Source of the DNA: CBDCYS01 sp965226245
Lineage (GTDB): Bacteria > Acidobacteriota > Terriglobia > Bryobacterales > UBA6623
Reading direction: 5' to 3'
Length of the DNA: 64,000 nt
Assembly: GCA_965226245.1 (NCBI GenBank)
Contig: CBDDCL010000015.1
Coordinates: 1,302,001 to 1,366,000 of the forward strand
Of the stretch, positions 34,186 through 42,334 are shown piece by piece (the first letter of the stretch is position 1; each line of letters opens with the position of its first letter). The notes beneath the pieces are model-generated. The model saw only the letters and a list, made by a program, of their open reading frames with translations, was not told the origin of the DNA and searched no databases. Made by a program: the position numbers and the translations under genes.

Positions 34186-35522
34186 TGCCGGAAACCGATT
34201 TGTTGCAGGAGGCTCTGAAAGCGCGGATCGTCTCGAAGAGGCTCCAGCCGGGCGTCTACGTTGAGCCAGGCCATCGATCGGGACCGCAGCCGATAACCTT
34301 CCTCGAGCTTTTCCATGGCCTTGTCCTTCTCACCCAGACCTAGATAGACGATTGCCTGGTTGAAAGGCGATACGTATCGCTCCTCGGCCAGTTCCTCTAA
34401 GTCGGCTAGCATCGCACGGGCGAGTTTCTCTTCTCCGGCCCGGCCATAGGTGAAACCGAGCGAGCCGAGGGAAACGGGGTTGTTGTCAGACAGGAAAGCA
34501 GCCTTCGATAGCGCGGCGATCGCCTCCCGGTAGGCCCCTTTTTCTTGGTGGATATCGCCAAGTATCCAGTGAGCCCCCCAGAAATTGGGATTCAGCTCGA
34601 GCACTTTCTCCAACTGTTGGACGGCCTCGCCGTGGCGGCCGGCCCGATAGTACTGCTGAGCAAGGTTCATGTTGGCGGAGAGGGAAAGGGGGTCCAAGTC
34701 TCTCGCACGCCGAGCTTTCGCGATGGCCTCGCCCGTTTGGCCAGTGACTTCGTAATACAGCGAGTACCACAAAAAGCCTTGGGCGTAGCTCGGATTAAGG
34801 TCCGTGGCTCGGCGGAACTGTCTCTCAGCTTCTTCGAAGTCCCAGTCGTATTTCAAGCTGATCATACCCAGTACGCCATGGGCCTCTTCAATAAATTCGG
34901 AGAGTTCAAGCGCCGCCTCGGCCTCTTCGCGCGCTTGCGGCAGGACGTCGCTTGGAAGTTCGACCTCCAACCCGTGGCCTCCCAACAAGCAGTAGCAGCC
35001 AGCCAATCCCGAATAGGCCCGAGCGAAGGCAGGATCTTCCGCGATCGCCCTTTCGAAGTACTCGATGCCTTTTCGAAACCCGCTTTCGGTAATTTGTTCG
35101 CGAAAGTATCGACCCGTTAGGTAGGCTTCATAGGCGAGGGCGTTGGACGTGCCAGACACCCGCGTGGGCGCCGCCGGCCGGTCGAGTAGTTTCAAAGCCA
35201 GGGAACGGGATATGAGATTGGCGACCTCGGTCTGAAGCTGCAGGACGCTGTCGAGGCGTTTCTCGTAGTCCTCAACCCAAGTGTGAGTTCGGTCGCGGAC
35301 ATCGATCAACTGAACAGTGATACGAACCCGCTCGTTTTCCCGGCGGAAACTTCCTTCCACCGCGTAATCGACCCCCAGCTCCTCGCCCATCAGCTCGATC
35401 GGCTTTGCAGCGGCTTTGTAACTTGCCGTCGACGTACGCGCGATCACCCCGAGACGCTCTGGGTTTAGCCGGCCCAACTGAGCGATGACTTCCTCGGTGA
35501 GACCGCCGACGAAATAGTCGTT

Positions 35523-36550
35523 AATGGGGTATTTAGTTGACTCCAGTAGCCACTACATCTTGGGGGTGGGGGTGCCGGCCCTGGTGGCCTCGACCATTGT
35601 CTTATAGGGAGCAGGGTCGGCGGCGACCGCCTGCTGGAGGAGGCGATAGAAAAGTTTGCCGCGCGACCGTGAGGTCCGCCGGTTGAAGCGGAACGTGAAC
35701 TCGTCCAGGTAGTAGTCCAAATACTCGTGACTGACAGCCCCCTGGTGGGTCCCCAACAGCCAGCGCTTTAGCAGAGAGGCGACACGATGGACTCTCGGCA
35801 GCAGCTTACTCGCCGATTGCCGCTTCCCGCGCAGCACGGTGACTTCATGGCGGTATCCTTTGTTCTCCAATCCCGCATAGCCTTCCCAGCCGTCGGTGTG
35901 CACGAGGCTGCCAGGTTGGATAGCTTCTTCGACAAAGGCTTCCAAGCTCGCCGCTGAGGCATCCGCGATCCGACGGAGCCGGATGCGACCCATACCGCGC
36001 CCATCCTCCTCGGCAGCAACCGCAACTAACGCTTTGCCAACCATTTCGCGACCTCGGACGCCCTCTTCGACTCCGCCCACATACGTTTCGTCCACCTCCA
36101 CCCGGCCGACCAGCCGATTGCGACCGGGGCGCACCATGGCGCGGCGGAACTTGTGCAGCCAGGTCCAGGCGGTTACATAGCTACCCAAACCCAAGACCCG
36201 CTGCAACTCCAGCGCGCTGGCCCCGCCTTTTTGCGTTGTCACCCACCAAGCCGCCCGGAACCACAACGTCAAGGGCTTGCGGGTGTCCTGGAAAATCGTG
36301 CCCGCCGTCACCGAGGCCTGGTAACCGCAGTCGGCGCAGAGCAGCAGATTGCGTTTGCTGGCCCATGAGGACTGGATCCCACAGCGCGGGCACACGAACC
36401 CCTCCGGCCAGCGCAGCTTCAGCAGGTACTCCCGGCACGCCTCCTCGGTCGAGAATCGAGCTTCCAACTCGACGAGGTTTCGGGGGTAGTCCTCCTTCAT
36501 GCCCCCAACCACAACATATTGTGGCTACTGGAGTCAACTAAATACCCCAT
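35523..36550 (-). mobile_element. IS1595-family insertion sequence, copy 1
   Basis: A 1028-bp element with terminal inverted repeats of about 28 bp (ATGGGGTATTTAGTTGACTC... at each end). It is flanked by the 8-bp target duplication TAGTCGTT at 35515-35522 and 36551-36558. One extra base (35523) separates the terminal repeat from the duplicate at the transposase 3' side. It interrupts the TPR regulator. Encoded transposase is identical to that of the copy at 61965-62992. Confidence 0.92.
35553..36512 (-). CDS. IS1595-family (ISXO2-like) transposase, copy 1
   Basis: A 319-residue transposase. The N-terminal zinc ribbon has CPRCGIQSSW and CADCGYQASV. The DDE-type catalytic domain shows VDETYVGGVEEG (first Asp), SLVHTDGWEGYAGL (second Asp) and HEYLDYYLDEFTFRFNRRTS near the last acidic residue. 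Start is GTG, or the ATG four codons later (MKEDYPRNL). It should catalyse cut-and-paste movement with 8-bp target duplications. No internal stops; the copy is probably active, since a second identical protein and a MITE with matching ends are in the window. Confidence 0.93.
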   Translation of the reverse strand: MVGGMKEDYPRNLVELEARFSTEEACREYLLKLRWPEGFVCPRCGIQSSWASKRNLLLCADCGYQASVTAGTIFQDTRKPLTLWFRAAWWVTTQKGGASALELQRVLGLGSYVTAWTWLHKFRRAMVRPGRNRLVGRVEVDETYVGGVEEGVRGREMVGKALVAVAAEEDGRGMGRIRLRRIADASAASLEAFVEEAIQPGSLVHTDGWEGYAGLENKGYRHEVTVLRGKRQSASKLLPRVHRVASLLKRWLLGTHQGAVSHEYLDYYLDEFTFRFNRRTSRSRGKLFYRLLQQAVAADPAPYKTMVEATRAGTPTPKM

Positions 36551-37173
36551 TAGTCGTTTTCAGGATCGCCAGTATAGTTGTCAAACGGAAGCACCGCCAA
36601 CAGGATTCGCCCTGGGGGGGCAGGAGGTCTGGCTCCGGCGTCTCCCTCGTCAGAGCTGTTTGCCAGCAGATACGCGACAACCGCAATGGCTAGGGCCGCA
36701 AATACAGCAGCCCATCGGGACCTTGCGGATCGATCCAGTGGTTCGCTGTGGGTACCGGATTCCTTCGAAACACCAGGGTCAGTCGATACCGTCGCGCTCG
36801 GTGGGGGATGTCTTGGAAGATTGAGAAAGACCGGGGAGTAGGTTCCTTTGGGAACCTCAATCAGCAGCGGATCGTTCGAACCGGCCGTGTCGTAATACTC
36901 TCGTAACTTTGAGCGCAGTCGCCGCGCATCGACCCGCACGATGGAGTCTGTACTGGGCTCAAACGATTCGCCGCGATCGTATACCTCGACCCCGATCGCG
37001 TACTCGCTGAGCTTATCGGCTCGGCGAGCGAGCGTCTCTTCTACGACAAACCGCAAGAAGCGGGTCATTCGCTCGGATGGAGCGAAGGGCCCGCTTCGAA
37101 GAATCTTATCGAGTTGGGTTCGAACGGCCTCCGGGGAGGTCTGGGACGAGGGTGGAGCATTCCCTTTCTTCAT

Positions 37174-37484
37174 CCCGTCTCCTGATGGATGCCGGACCCT
37201 CAAGCCTTTGACCTCAAGTACTGCGACCTGTTGCAGGCCGACAGTTCCACCCTTGTCGGCAAGGAGATTATAGCATCGAGCCTCACCCATCGGGCCGGTT
37301 CTTGCCACTCGGGCCAATCGCTGGAGTAAATCAGCTCAAAACGCAAGCTTCCTTCAATTTACGTCCACGTTTCACACGGTTAATAACTTGAAACGCGCCT
37401 CCAGCCGCTGCATACTCGCCTTTCATCAGCGACGGGGACCAACCCTCAGGGTGATCGCCCAACGACGGCAGCTAAGGAGACCAA
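37174..37484. other. Divergent promoter region of the TPR regulator and cytochrome P460
   Basis: About 310 bp between divergent starts. An AAGGAG ribosome binding site precedes the P460 ATG. No repeat or RNA gene is recognised. The region probably carries both promoters and any shared operators. Confidence 0.4.
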
Positions 37485-38078
37485 ATGACTTACCGAATTG
37501 TTGAAAAAGGAATCATCGCCCTCGCGGCGGCCATCCCACTTCTAGTAATTGGGGCGTTGTTCGCCTTGCCCGCGCCAACGCAGCCCGCGCCACCACAGGA
37601 TGTTCAATTCGACAGCTCAGGGGAACTACAGCCCACCGGATATAGAGAGTGGGTGTACGTGGGAACACCCTTGACCCCGAACGACATGAACGGTGGCGAC
37701 GCCCCTTTCCCCGAGTTCCACTCCGTCTACATCAACACTAAGGCCTGGCAGGCCTACAAGCGAACCGGCAAGTTTCCTGATGGGACCGTGGTGGTCAAGG
37801 AATTGCTCAGCGTGGGATCCAAGCAGGCTTCCAGTGGAAAGGGCTACTTCATGGGCGAGTTCATCGGTCTGGAAGCCGCAGTGAAGGACTCCAAGCGCTT
37901 CCCGGAGGAGCCGGGCTACTGGGCCTACTTCAGCTTCGGCCACAGCTATCCCCTAGCGTCCAAAACAAAAGCCCAAATAACAGCCTCCTGTGCCGCCTGC
38001 CACCAGGCTTTGGCCGCGGACGACATGGTCTTCACGCAGTACTACCCGGTGCTTCAGGCCGCAAAGGGCAAGATGTAA
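37485..38078 (+). CDS. Cytochrome P460-family protein
   Basis: A 197-residue exported protein with an N-terminal membrane or signal segment (IIALAAAIPLLVIGALFAL). The P460 domain follows: YREWVYVGTPLTPNDMNGG, FPEFHSVYINTKAWQAY, GTVVVKELLSVGSKQ and YWAYFSFGH. The haem attachment motif CAACH is at residues 169-173 and ends in a short tail. Cytochromes P460 oxidise hydroxylamine or nitric oxide, with a Lys cross-linked to the haem; which Lys applies here is not certain. A good ribosome binding site (AAGGAG) precedes the ATG. A secreted truncated globin gene follows 225 bp downstream, suggesting a joint role in reactive nitrogen chemistry. Confidence 0.88.
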   Translation: MTYRIVEKGIIALAAAIPLLVIGALFALPAPTQPAPPQDVQFDSSGELQPTGYREWVYVGTPLTPNDMNGGDAPFPEFHSVYINTKAWQAYKRTGKFPDGTVVVKELLSVGSKQASSGKGYFMGEFIGLEAAVKDSKRFPEEPGYWAYFSFGHSYPLASKTKAQITASCAACHQALAADDMVFTQYYPVLQAAKGKM

Positions 38079-38303
38079 GGCGGCCGGTTTCCGGGCAAGA
38101 TGGGCGGCAGCGCAACGAGCGCCGGGCTCACGAGAACAGCAAAATTCCGGCGATACAAATCTTTCGTCCTACCAATCACACACACCAAGCAGAACAAAGG
38201 AGAGAGAGACATGCCGAATCTAGAACATGTTGACGACAAATTGGATGGAACGGCCCGAGTGGGCCAGATTCTTGACACCTCACAAACACAAAAGGAGAGA
38301 GAC

Positions 38304-38771
38304 ATGCACACCAACACAACAAAATCGAAGAGCTTTGCCTTCTGCGCGACGGCTGCCGCGCTCCTATTGATGCTCACATTGCCTGCGCCCGCACAGGCTG
38401 AGAATAACGAGAAGTCCCTCTACGAGAGGCTCGGCGGATACGACGCGGTCTCCGCCGTAGTCGATGATTTTGCGGCGAAGCTGTTCGACGACCCGCAAGT
38501 AGGAAAGTTCTTCGTCGGGATGGGCACCGATACTCGCGAAAGCTTTCGGCAAAAGAACAAGAACCTCGTCTGCAACGTGACAGGCGGCCCTTGCAAGATC
38601 ATCAGCCGGTCGGCGAAGGTCACGCACGCAGGCCTGGGCATCACAGAAAGCGACTTCGACGTCGTCGCCAACCATTTAGCTGACACGCTGAACAAGTTCA
38701 ACGTACCAGAAAAGGAGCAGCAAGAGCTGTTCACGATCATCGACTCTCTCAAACCCGACATTGTCGAATGA
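38304..38771 (+). CDS. Secreted group I truncated hemoglobin
   Basis: A 155-residue protein. The ATG at 38304 follows AAGGAG and opens a signal peptide (SFAFCATAAALLLMLTLPAP, cleaved after AQA). The mature globin starts SLYERLGGYDAVSAVVDDFA and has the distal region VGKFFVGMGTDTRES and a proximal His in AKVTHAGLGITESDF. An in-frame ATG at 38211, also preceded by AAAGGAGAG, would add 31 residues and bury the signal; it is less likely. Truncated globins detoxify nitric oxide or bind oxygen; an exported one beside cytochrome P460 suggests periplasmic NO handling. Confidence 0.88.
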   Translation: MHTNTTKSKSFAFCATAAALLLMLTLPAPAQAENNEKSLYERLGGYDAVSAVVDDFAAKLFDDPQVGKFFVGMGTDTRESFRQKNKNLVCNVTGGPCKIISRSAKVTHAGLGITESDFDVVANHLADTLNKFNVPEKEQQELFTIIDSLKPDIVE

Positions 38772-38964
38772 CATCGTCGATGGGATGGATCGGCCCGTCG
38801 GTGAGCGCACGCAGCCCGACCCAGGGGCTGTGGGGCCGAACTCGGGCCGCAAGATCAGGCTCCTGAATCGTTTGGATCAGGAGCTTGATCACCCCGGCTG
38901 GGGATTCCGCACGCGAGCAACACGCTCAGGCTCCGCGGATCCCGCCGGCGACAAGACGTTGGCG

Positions 38965-39039
38965 CAGGCGCTCGCTGCAGATGACATGGTTTTCACCCAG
39001 TATTACCCGGTTCTTCGAGCTGCTAAGGGAAAGCAGTAA
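38965..39039 (+). pseudogene. 3'-terminal fragment of a second cytochrome P460 gene
   Basis: Encodes QALAADDMVFTQYYPVLRAA and KGKQ stop, nearly the same as the end of the P460 protein at 37485-38078 (QALAADDMVFTQYYPVLQAA, KGKM). The DNA differs at many third positions, so it is an old duplicate. No haem motif or upstream part remains. The preceding 38772-38964 shows nothing else. Confidence 0.8.
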
Positions 39040-39052
39040 AGCGACTAGTCCA

Positions 39053-40636
39053 GTGGTAGAATCGGGCTGTCTTGACCGGCCGCCGATCAGCAACTACAAG
39101 AGCCTCGAGCACATTGGCGCGCCGCGCGACGGGAGTTGGCAAGTGTTCCAGACGGATCGATACTCCGAAGAGCTGACCGCACTCTATGAGATCCTCACCG
39201 GTACGGCGGATGCGACGGGAAAGAAGTTCTTTGACGCGCTCGTCCGCCATTTGGCCAAGGCCTTGCGCGTCGCCTATGCTTTCATTTCCGTCTTTACCGA
39301 CCGGGAGCGCAGGATGCGGATCCTGGCCTTCTATGAGAACGGCCAGGTCTTGCACGGCATCGAGTACGACCTGACCCCAACGCCGTGCAGCCGCGTCATC
39401 CATGGAGAGCTTTACCACTGTCCCCGGTCGGTGCAGTCTCACTTCCCCGACGATCGCGACCTTGCGCGGCTCAGAGCAGAAAGCTACCGCGGCGTGCCCC
39501 TCGTTGGTCCTACGGGAACGCACTTCGGCCATCTGGCTGTAGTCGACACCAAGCCGATGGAGGCGGACGATCGGTTCGTCAAGATCATGCAAGTGTTCGC
39601 GGTTCGGGCCACGGCGGAGTGCGAACGCCTGGGGAACGAAAGAGACCTGGAGAAGCGTCGCAAGGAAACGCAGGAAAAAGCCGAAGAGTTGGCGGCCGCT
39701 TACCGAAAGCTCGAGGAGGCGCACCAGAACCTGCAGAAGACACAGGCGCACCTCATTCATGCCGAAAAAATGGCGTCCCTGGGTAGGCTCGTGGCCGGAC
39801 TCGCTCATGAAATGAACACTCCCCTTGGCGTGGTCAAAAGCTTGGCCGACTTGGCTTATAGTGCGTCCCAGGGAATAGGGAGGGCCATCGACCGTCATCA
39901 AAGCGCGAAGGAAATCCAAGATGATCCGCAATTCCAGCGTGCCATGGCCCTCCTGCGGGAGAACACCCAGCTCGGTATCTCCGCGGTCGCCCGTCTCGCC
40001 AAGCTGGTGGAAAGCTTGAGGAGCTTTGCCCGGCTAGATGAAGCCTCATATAAGGTCGTCGATCTCCACCAGGGGTTGGAGGATACGCTGACGCTCCTTG
40101 AGCATTCCTTTCGAGGAAGGATCACGGTCGACAACAACTACGGGGACGTTCCCCCTGTCCCCTGCTATCCGGCCGAGCTTAACCAAGTCTTCATGCATCT
40201 GATCGGCAATGCCATCGAAGCCATTAAGGGAGAGGGAGAGATCGCGATTCGGACATTCGTCGATCAGGATCAGGCGGTCGTACGGATTGCCGATACAGGA
40301 GTGGGGATCCCTCCGGAAAGAATGGACCGGTTGTTCGAGCCGAATTTCAAGACCGAGGGCACCCGCGTCAGGACGAGCCTCGGTCTGTTCATCAGCTACC
40401 AGGTTGTCAGGAAGCATGAAGGCCGCATCGAGGTGGAGAGCCGGGTCGGCGAAGGCTCGACATTTACCGTTTTCTTACCCCTGGAGCCGAAGAGACTGAA
40501 AAGTCGGGGACGAAAAGACGGGGGGGGATCGGGGGGGATCGGGGGGGATCGGGGGGGGATCGGGGACAGCTCCCGAACCTCGGAAAAGGACAAGAGAAAA
40601 CAAATAGGGACAGAGCACAATAAAGGAGCCCGGTAA
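39053..40636 (+). CDS. GAF-domain sensor histidine kinase
   Basis: About 527 residues if the GTG at 39053 is the start; the open frame reaches 38885 across the P460 fragment, so the start is uncertain. An N-terminal GAF domain (RYSEELTALYEILTGTADAT to VVDTKPMEADDRF) is followed by a coiled coil (about 200-250 in this numbering). The dimerisation domain has the H-box GLAHEMNTPLGVVKS. The ATPase domain shows AELNQVFMHLIGNAIEAI (N box), RIADTGVGIPPERMDRLFEP and SLGLFISYQVVRKHEGRI. No membrane helix is visible, so it may sense a soluble ligand. The C-terminus runs into a G-rich tandem repeat. No response regulator is adjacent; the P460/globin genes upstream suggest a nitrogen-oxide link. Confidence 0.85.
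   Translation: MVESGCLDRPPISNYKSLEHIGAPRDGSWQVFQTDRYSEELTALYEILTGTADATGKKFFDALVRHLAKALRVAYAFISVFTDRERRMRILAFYENGQVLHGIEYDLTPTPCSRVIHGELYHCPRSVQSHFPDDRDLARLRAESYRGVPLVGPTGTHFGHLAVVDTKPMEADDRFVKIMQVFAVRATAECERLGNERDLEKRRKETQEKAEELAAAYRKLEEAHQNLQKTQAHLIHAEKMASLGRLVAGLAHEMNTPLGVVKSLADLAYSASQGIGRAIDRHQSAKEIQDDPQFQRAMALLRENTQLGISAVARLAKLVESLRSFARLDEASYKVVDLHQGLEDTLTLLEHSFRGRITVDNNYGDVPPVPCYPAELNQVFMHLIGNAIEAIKGEGEIAIRTFVDQDQAVVRIADTGVGIPPERMDRLFEPNFKTEGTRVRTSLGLFISYQVVRKHEGRIEVESRVGEGSTFTVFLPLEPKRLKSRGRKDGGGSGGIGGDRGGIGDSSRTSEKDKRKQIGTEHNKGAR
40520..40565 (+). repeat. G-rich tandem repeat in the kinase 3' end
   Basis: Four units of seven or eight G followed by ATC, period 10-11 bp. It encodes a Gly/Asp-rich tail after the ATPase domain. 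Four G runs of this length could form a G-quadruplex, and the homopolymers are prone to slippage that would change the C-terminus. Confidence 0.9.
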
Positions 40637-40811
40637 GGGGCGCTTGTGTGCGACAATCGAAGCGTCCACGGACGCCATCAGCATGCCCAGAGCTGCTCGT
40701 GTGGTGGCGGCGGGCGCACCGCACCAACCGATCCCCAAAATCCACCGTCTCAGTCACGGAGTCCCAAGACAAGTATCCCCTTTGTTGTCAACAGTTGACC
40801 CTGCAAAGGAG

Positions 40812-40840
40812 TTGACATTCAGAATTCGTCCGCTTATCCT
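40812..40840 (+). promoter_or_regulatory. Sigma-70-like promoter without an obvious gene
   Basis: TTGACA (40812-40817) and TATCCT (40835-40840) are separated by 17 bp, close to consensus. Downstream are two AAAAGGATGA repeats but no supported reading frame. It could drive a small RNA or be fortuitous. Confidence 0.35.
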
Positions 40841-41086
40841 GATAGCGGTGAATGAAAAGGATGAATCAAAAGGATGACAGGCGATCATGCGCACCGGCGG
40901 GCGCAAAGGCGAATGGGGCCCTGCGAGGGCAAAAATCCCGATATCCTCTCAAATCCTAACAAATACTCTCATTCTAAATTTCTCATCATTTAGAATCAAT
41001 GACTTACGCCAATTCAGAAAATTCCTGATGCGACCCAAATGACCACGATTTAATAGGGAAAGTCAGTGAATTGACTCCGTTTGCTA

Positions 41087-41130
41087 GCCCGCATTTCTCA
41101 TCGGGTGGCGAGGCAAAGTGCATGAGAGAA
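41087..41130 (+). repeat. MITE-like repeat family B, left-hand part
   Basis: TA (41085-41086) followed by GCCCGCATTTCTCATCGGGT and GGCGAGGCAAAGTGCATGAG matches the left end of the complete 51495-51672 element. The right half is absent; microsatellite-like GAGCGAAAAG repeats follow. The surrounding 40637-42334 tract is non-coding and made largely of repeats. Confidence 0.65.
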
Positions 41131-41187
41131 AGCGAAAAGAGCGAAAAGGAAAGAGCGAAAAGGGACAGTCACCTTAAAGAGCGAAAA

Positions 41188-41344
41188 GAGCGAAAAGGGA
41201 CAGTCACCTTAACTACATTTCTGGCCGTCATTCACTTCCATTTCGTGAGATAAACTACATTTAGGAAGAGCGAAAAGGGACAGTCACCTTAACTACATTT
41301 CTGGCCGTCATTCACTTCCATTTCGTGAGATAAACTACATTTAG
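41188..41344 (+). repeat. Tandem duplication, 80-bp period
   Basis: A ~77-bp block beginning GAGCGAAAAGGGACAGTCAC and ending AAACTACATTTAG occurs at 41188 and again at 41268. Shorter partial copies of its first ~25 bp precede it (about 41145-41187). The core GGGACAGTCACCT reappears inverted at about 41407-41419 and directly at 60570, so the whole 41145-41420 stretch may be one palindromic mobile unit. Confidence 0.85.
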
Positions 41345-41450
41345 AGCTGTGAGAGTAAGACATCTTACTGTTTTGTCAGGATTTGGAGCCTCCTGGGATA
41401 GTTTAGGTGACTGTCCCTTTATCTTTGTATCTTATCTTTCTGCCTCACCC

Positions 41451-41586
41451 GGACGAGCCGGAACGAAACGGAGGGTACATCGCTTCAAAGGGGCCGATCG
41501 CGTCGTGGAGGCAACCGCTCCCTCACGGTCGCGGCTCTGTTTGTCGCTCCGGCCAAATTTTCTGCCAGGTTTGGCAATAATTTCAG
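41451..41586 (-). repeat. Dispersed repeat family A, copy 4 (diverged)
   Basis: On the minus strand it keeps the order of the family: CCAAACCTGGCAGAAAATTT, a CCGTGAGGGAGCGGTTGCC core and an end resembling CGGCTCGTCCGGGTG. It is the most diverged copy seen. Confidence 0.65.
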
Positions 41587-41743
41587 TCTTAACGTACTAA
41601 CCACACGAATAAAAGCGGTTCCGCCACGGGTGACCGCCCGGTCCGTAGCGCCGGCTGAACCATGGCGCAGGCAGTTGATGCGTCTGACACAGTGTCTGTT
41701 CGATCTTGGGTTTTGGGTGAGCAGTACAAGCGCCGACACACTA

Positions 41744-41961
41744 GTGTAGTGCGCCAATAGTACCGCAACGTATAGATTTCGGTTGGGGGAGAGGGCCCGT
41801 TGAAACGGGCTGACAAACCTTCAGCGGCAGGGCTTACCAGCCGTAAAACGACTGGCCTGGAAACACCAAGCCGCGTGAACGCGGCTCAATGGTCCGTATC
41901 ACACCGCTAACAGGCACGTGAGCGACTCACCATACGTTACGGTCTGATTGGCGCACTACAC
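41744..41961. mobile_element. MITE of family C with TA target duplication
   Basis: A 218-bp non-coding element. The ends are inverted repeats of about 30 bp: GTGTAGTGCGCCAATAGTAC at the left and, inverted, GTGTAGTGCGCCAATCAGAC at the right. TA lies outside both ends (41742-41743, 41962-41963). Internal hairpins (CCCGTTGAAACGGG, GCCGCGTGAACGCGGC) are present. TA duplication suggests movement by an IS630/Tc1-mariner-type transposase; none is in the window. Confidence 0.82.
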
Positions 41962-41965
41962 TAGC

Positions 41966-42085
41966 GCCGACACTCGTGCCGACGCTACGCGGGCGCGGAC
42001 GAAAGTCCGCGCTCGGGCGCAGCACGCTACGCCCCTACGCCGGCCCGGAGGCCGGCGCGGCCCGCCGGGAGGCGCGCGCTACGCC
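41966..42085. repeat. Palindromic GC-rich repeat cluster
   Basis: Contains GCGGACGAAAGTCCGCGC and GGCCCGGAGGCCGGCGCGGC, each self-complementary. The second continues into CCGCCGGGAGGCGCGCGC and recurs nearly unchanged at about 43130-43166, so the lectin-like gene lies between two copies. Confidence 0.7.
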
Positions 42086-42334
42086 GCGCCTTGCCGTTCG
42101 GGTGAGAAATGCTCGCTACAATCTCAAATTGCTCCTCGGAATCCAGCAGGCCCCTGGCTACTTTGCGGTGCAAGATACAGGGTGACGGCTGTGTTGACGG
42201 CATTTCCTTGAAGAAGGGGTCACCCGTTGCGGCCCGGTGTCCTGGTAGAATGTGTTGGCTGCGGCCGGGAGGTTCCCGGGCCGGCCAGCGGGAAGGACCC
42301 CGTGAAGAAGGACCCCATGAAGAGGAGAGACCCC

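Larger units (their letters stand above)
34182..37173 (-). pseudogene. Winged-helix/TolB/TPR regulator interrupted by an IS1595 element
   Basis: The N-terminal part (start Met at 37173) has SPEAVRTQLDKIL, RFLRFVVEETLARRADKLSE, VEVYDRGESFEPSTDSIVRV and DARRLRSKLREYY, a DNA-binding-like module common in Acidobacteriota. A transmembrane helix (WAAVFAALAIAVVAYLLA) follows, then AVLPFDNYTGDPEND. After the element the frame resumes YFVGGLTEEVIAQLGRLNPE, a TolB-like N-domain, then about eight TPR repeats to the end. Removing the element and one 8-bp target copy restores a continuous frame (DPEND-YFVGG). As written the protein is truncated after the TolB-like start. Original role probably membrane-linked sensing or regulation. 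Confidence 0.88.

Noticed and set aside
41742..41975. A 10-bp target duplication (GCGCCGACAC) around the family C MITE
   Set aside because: The two occurrences are not both adjacent to the element ends in the required way; TA fits better and is confirmed at the kinase insertion.
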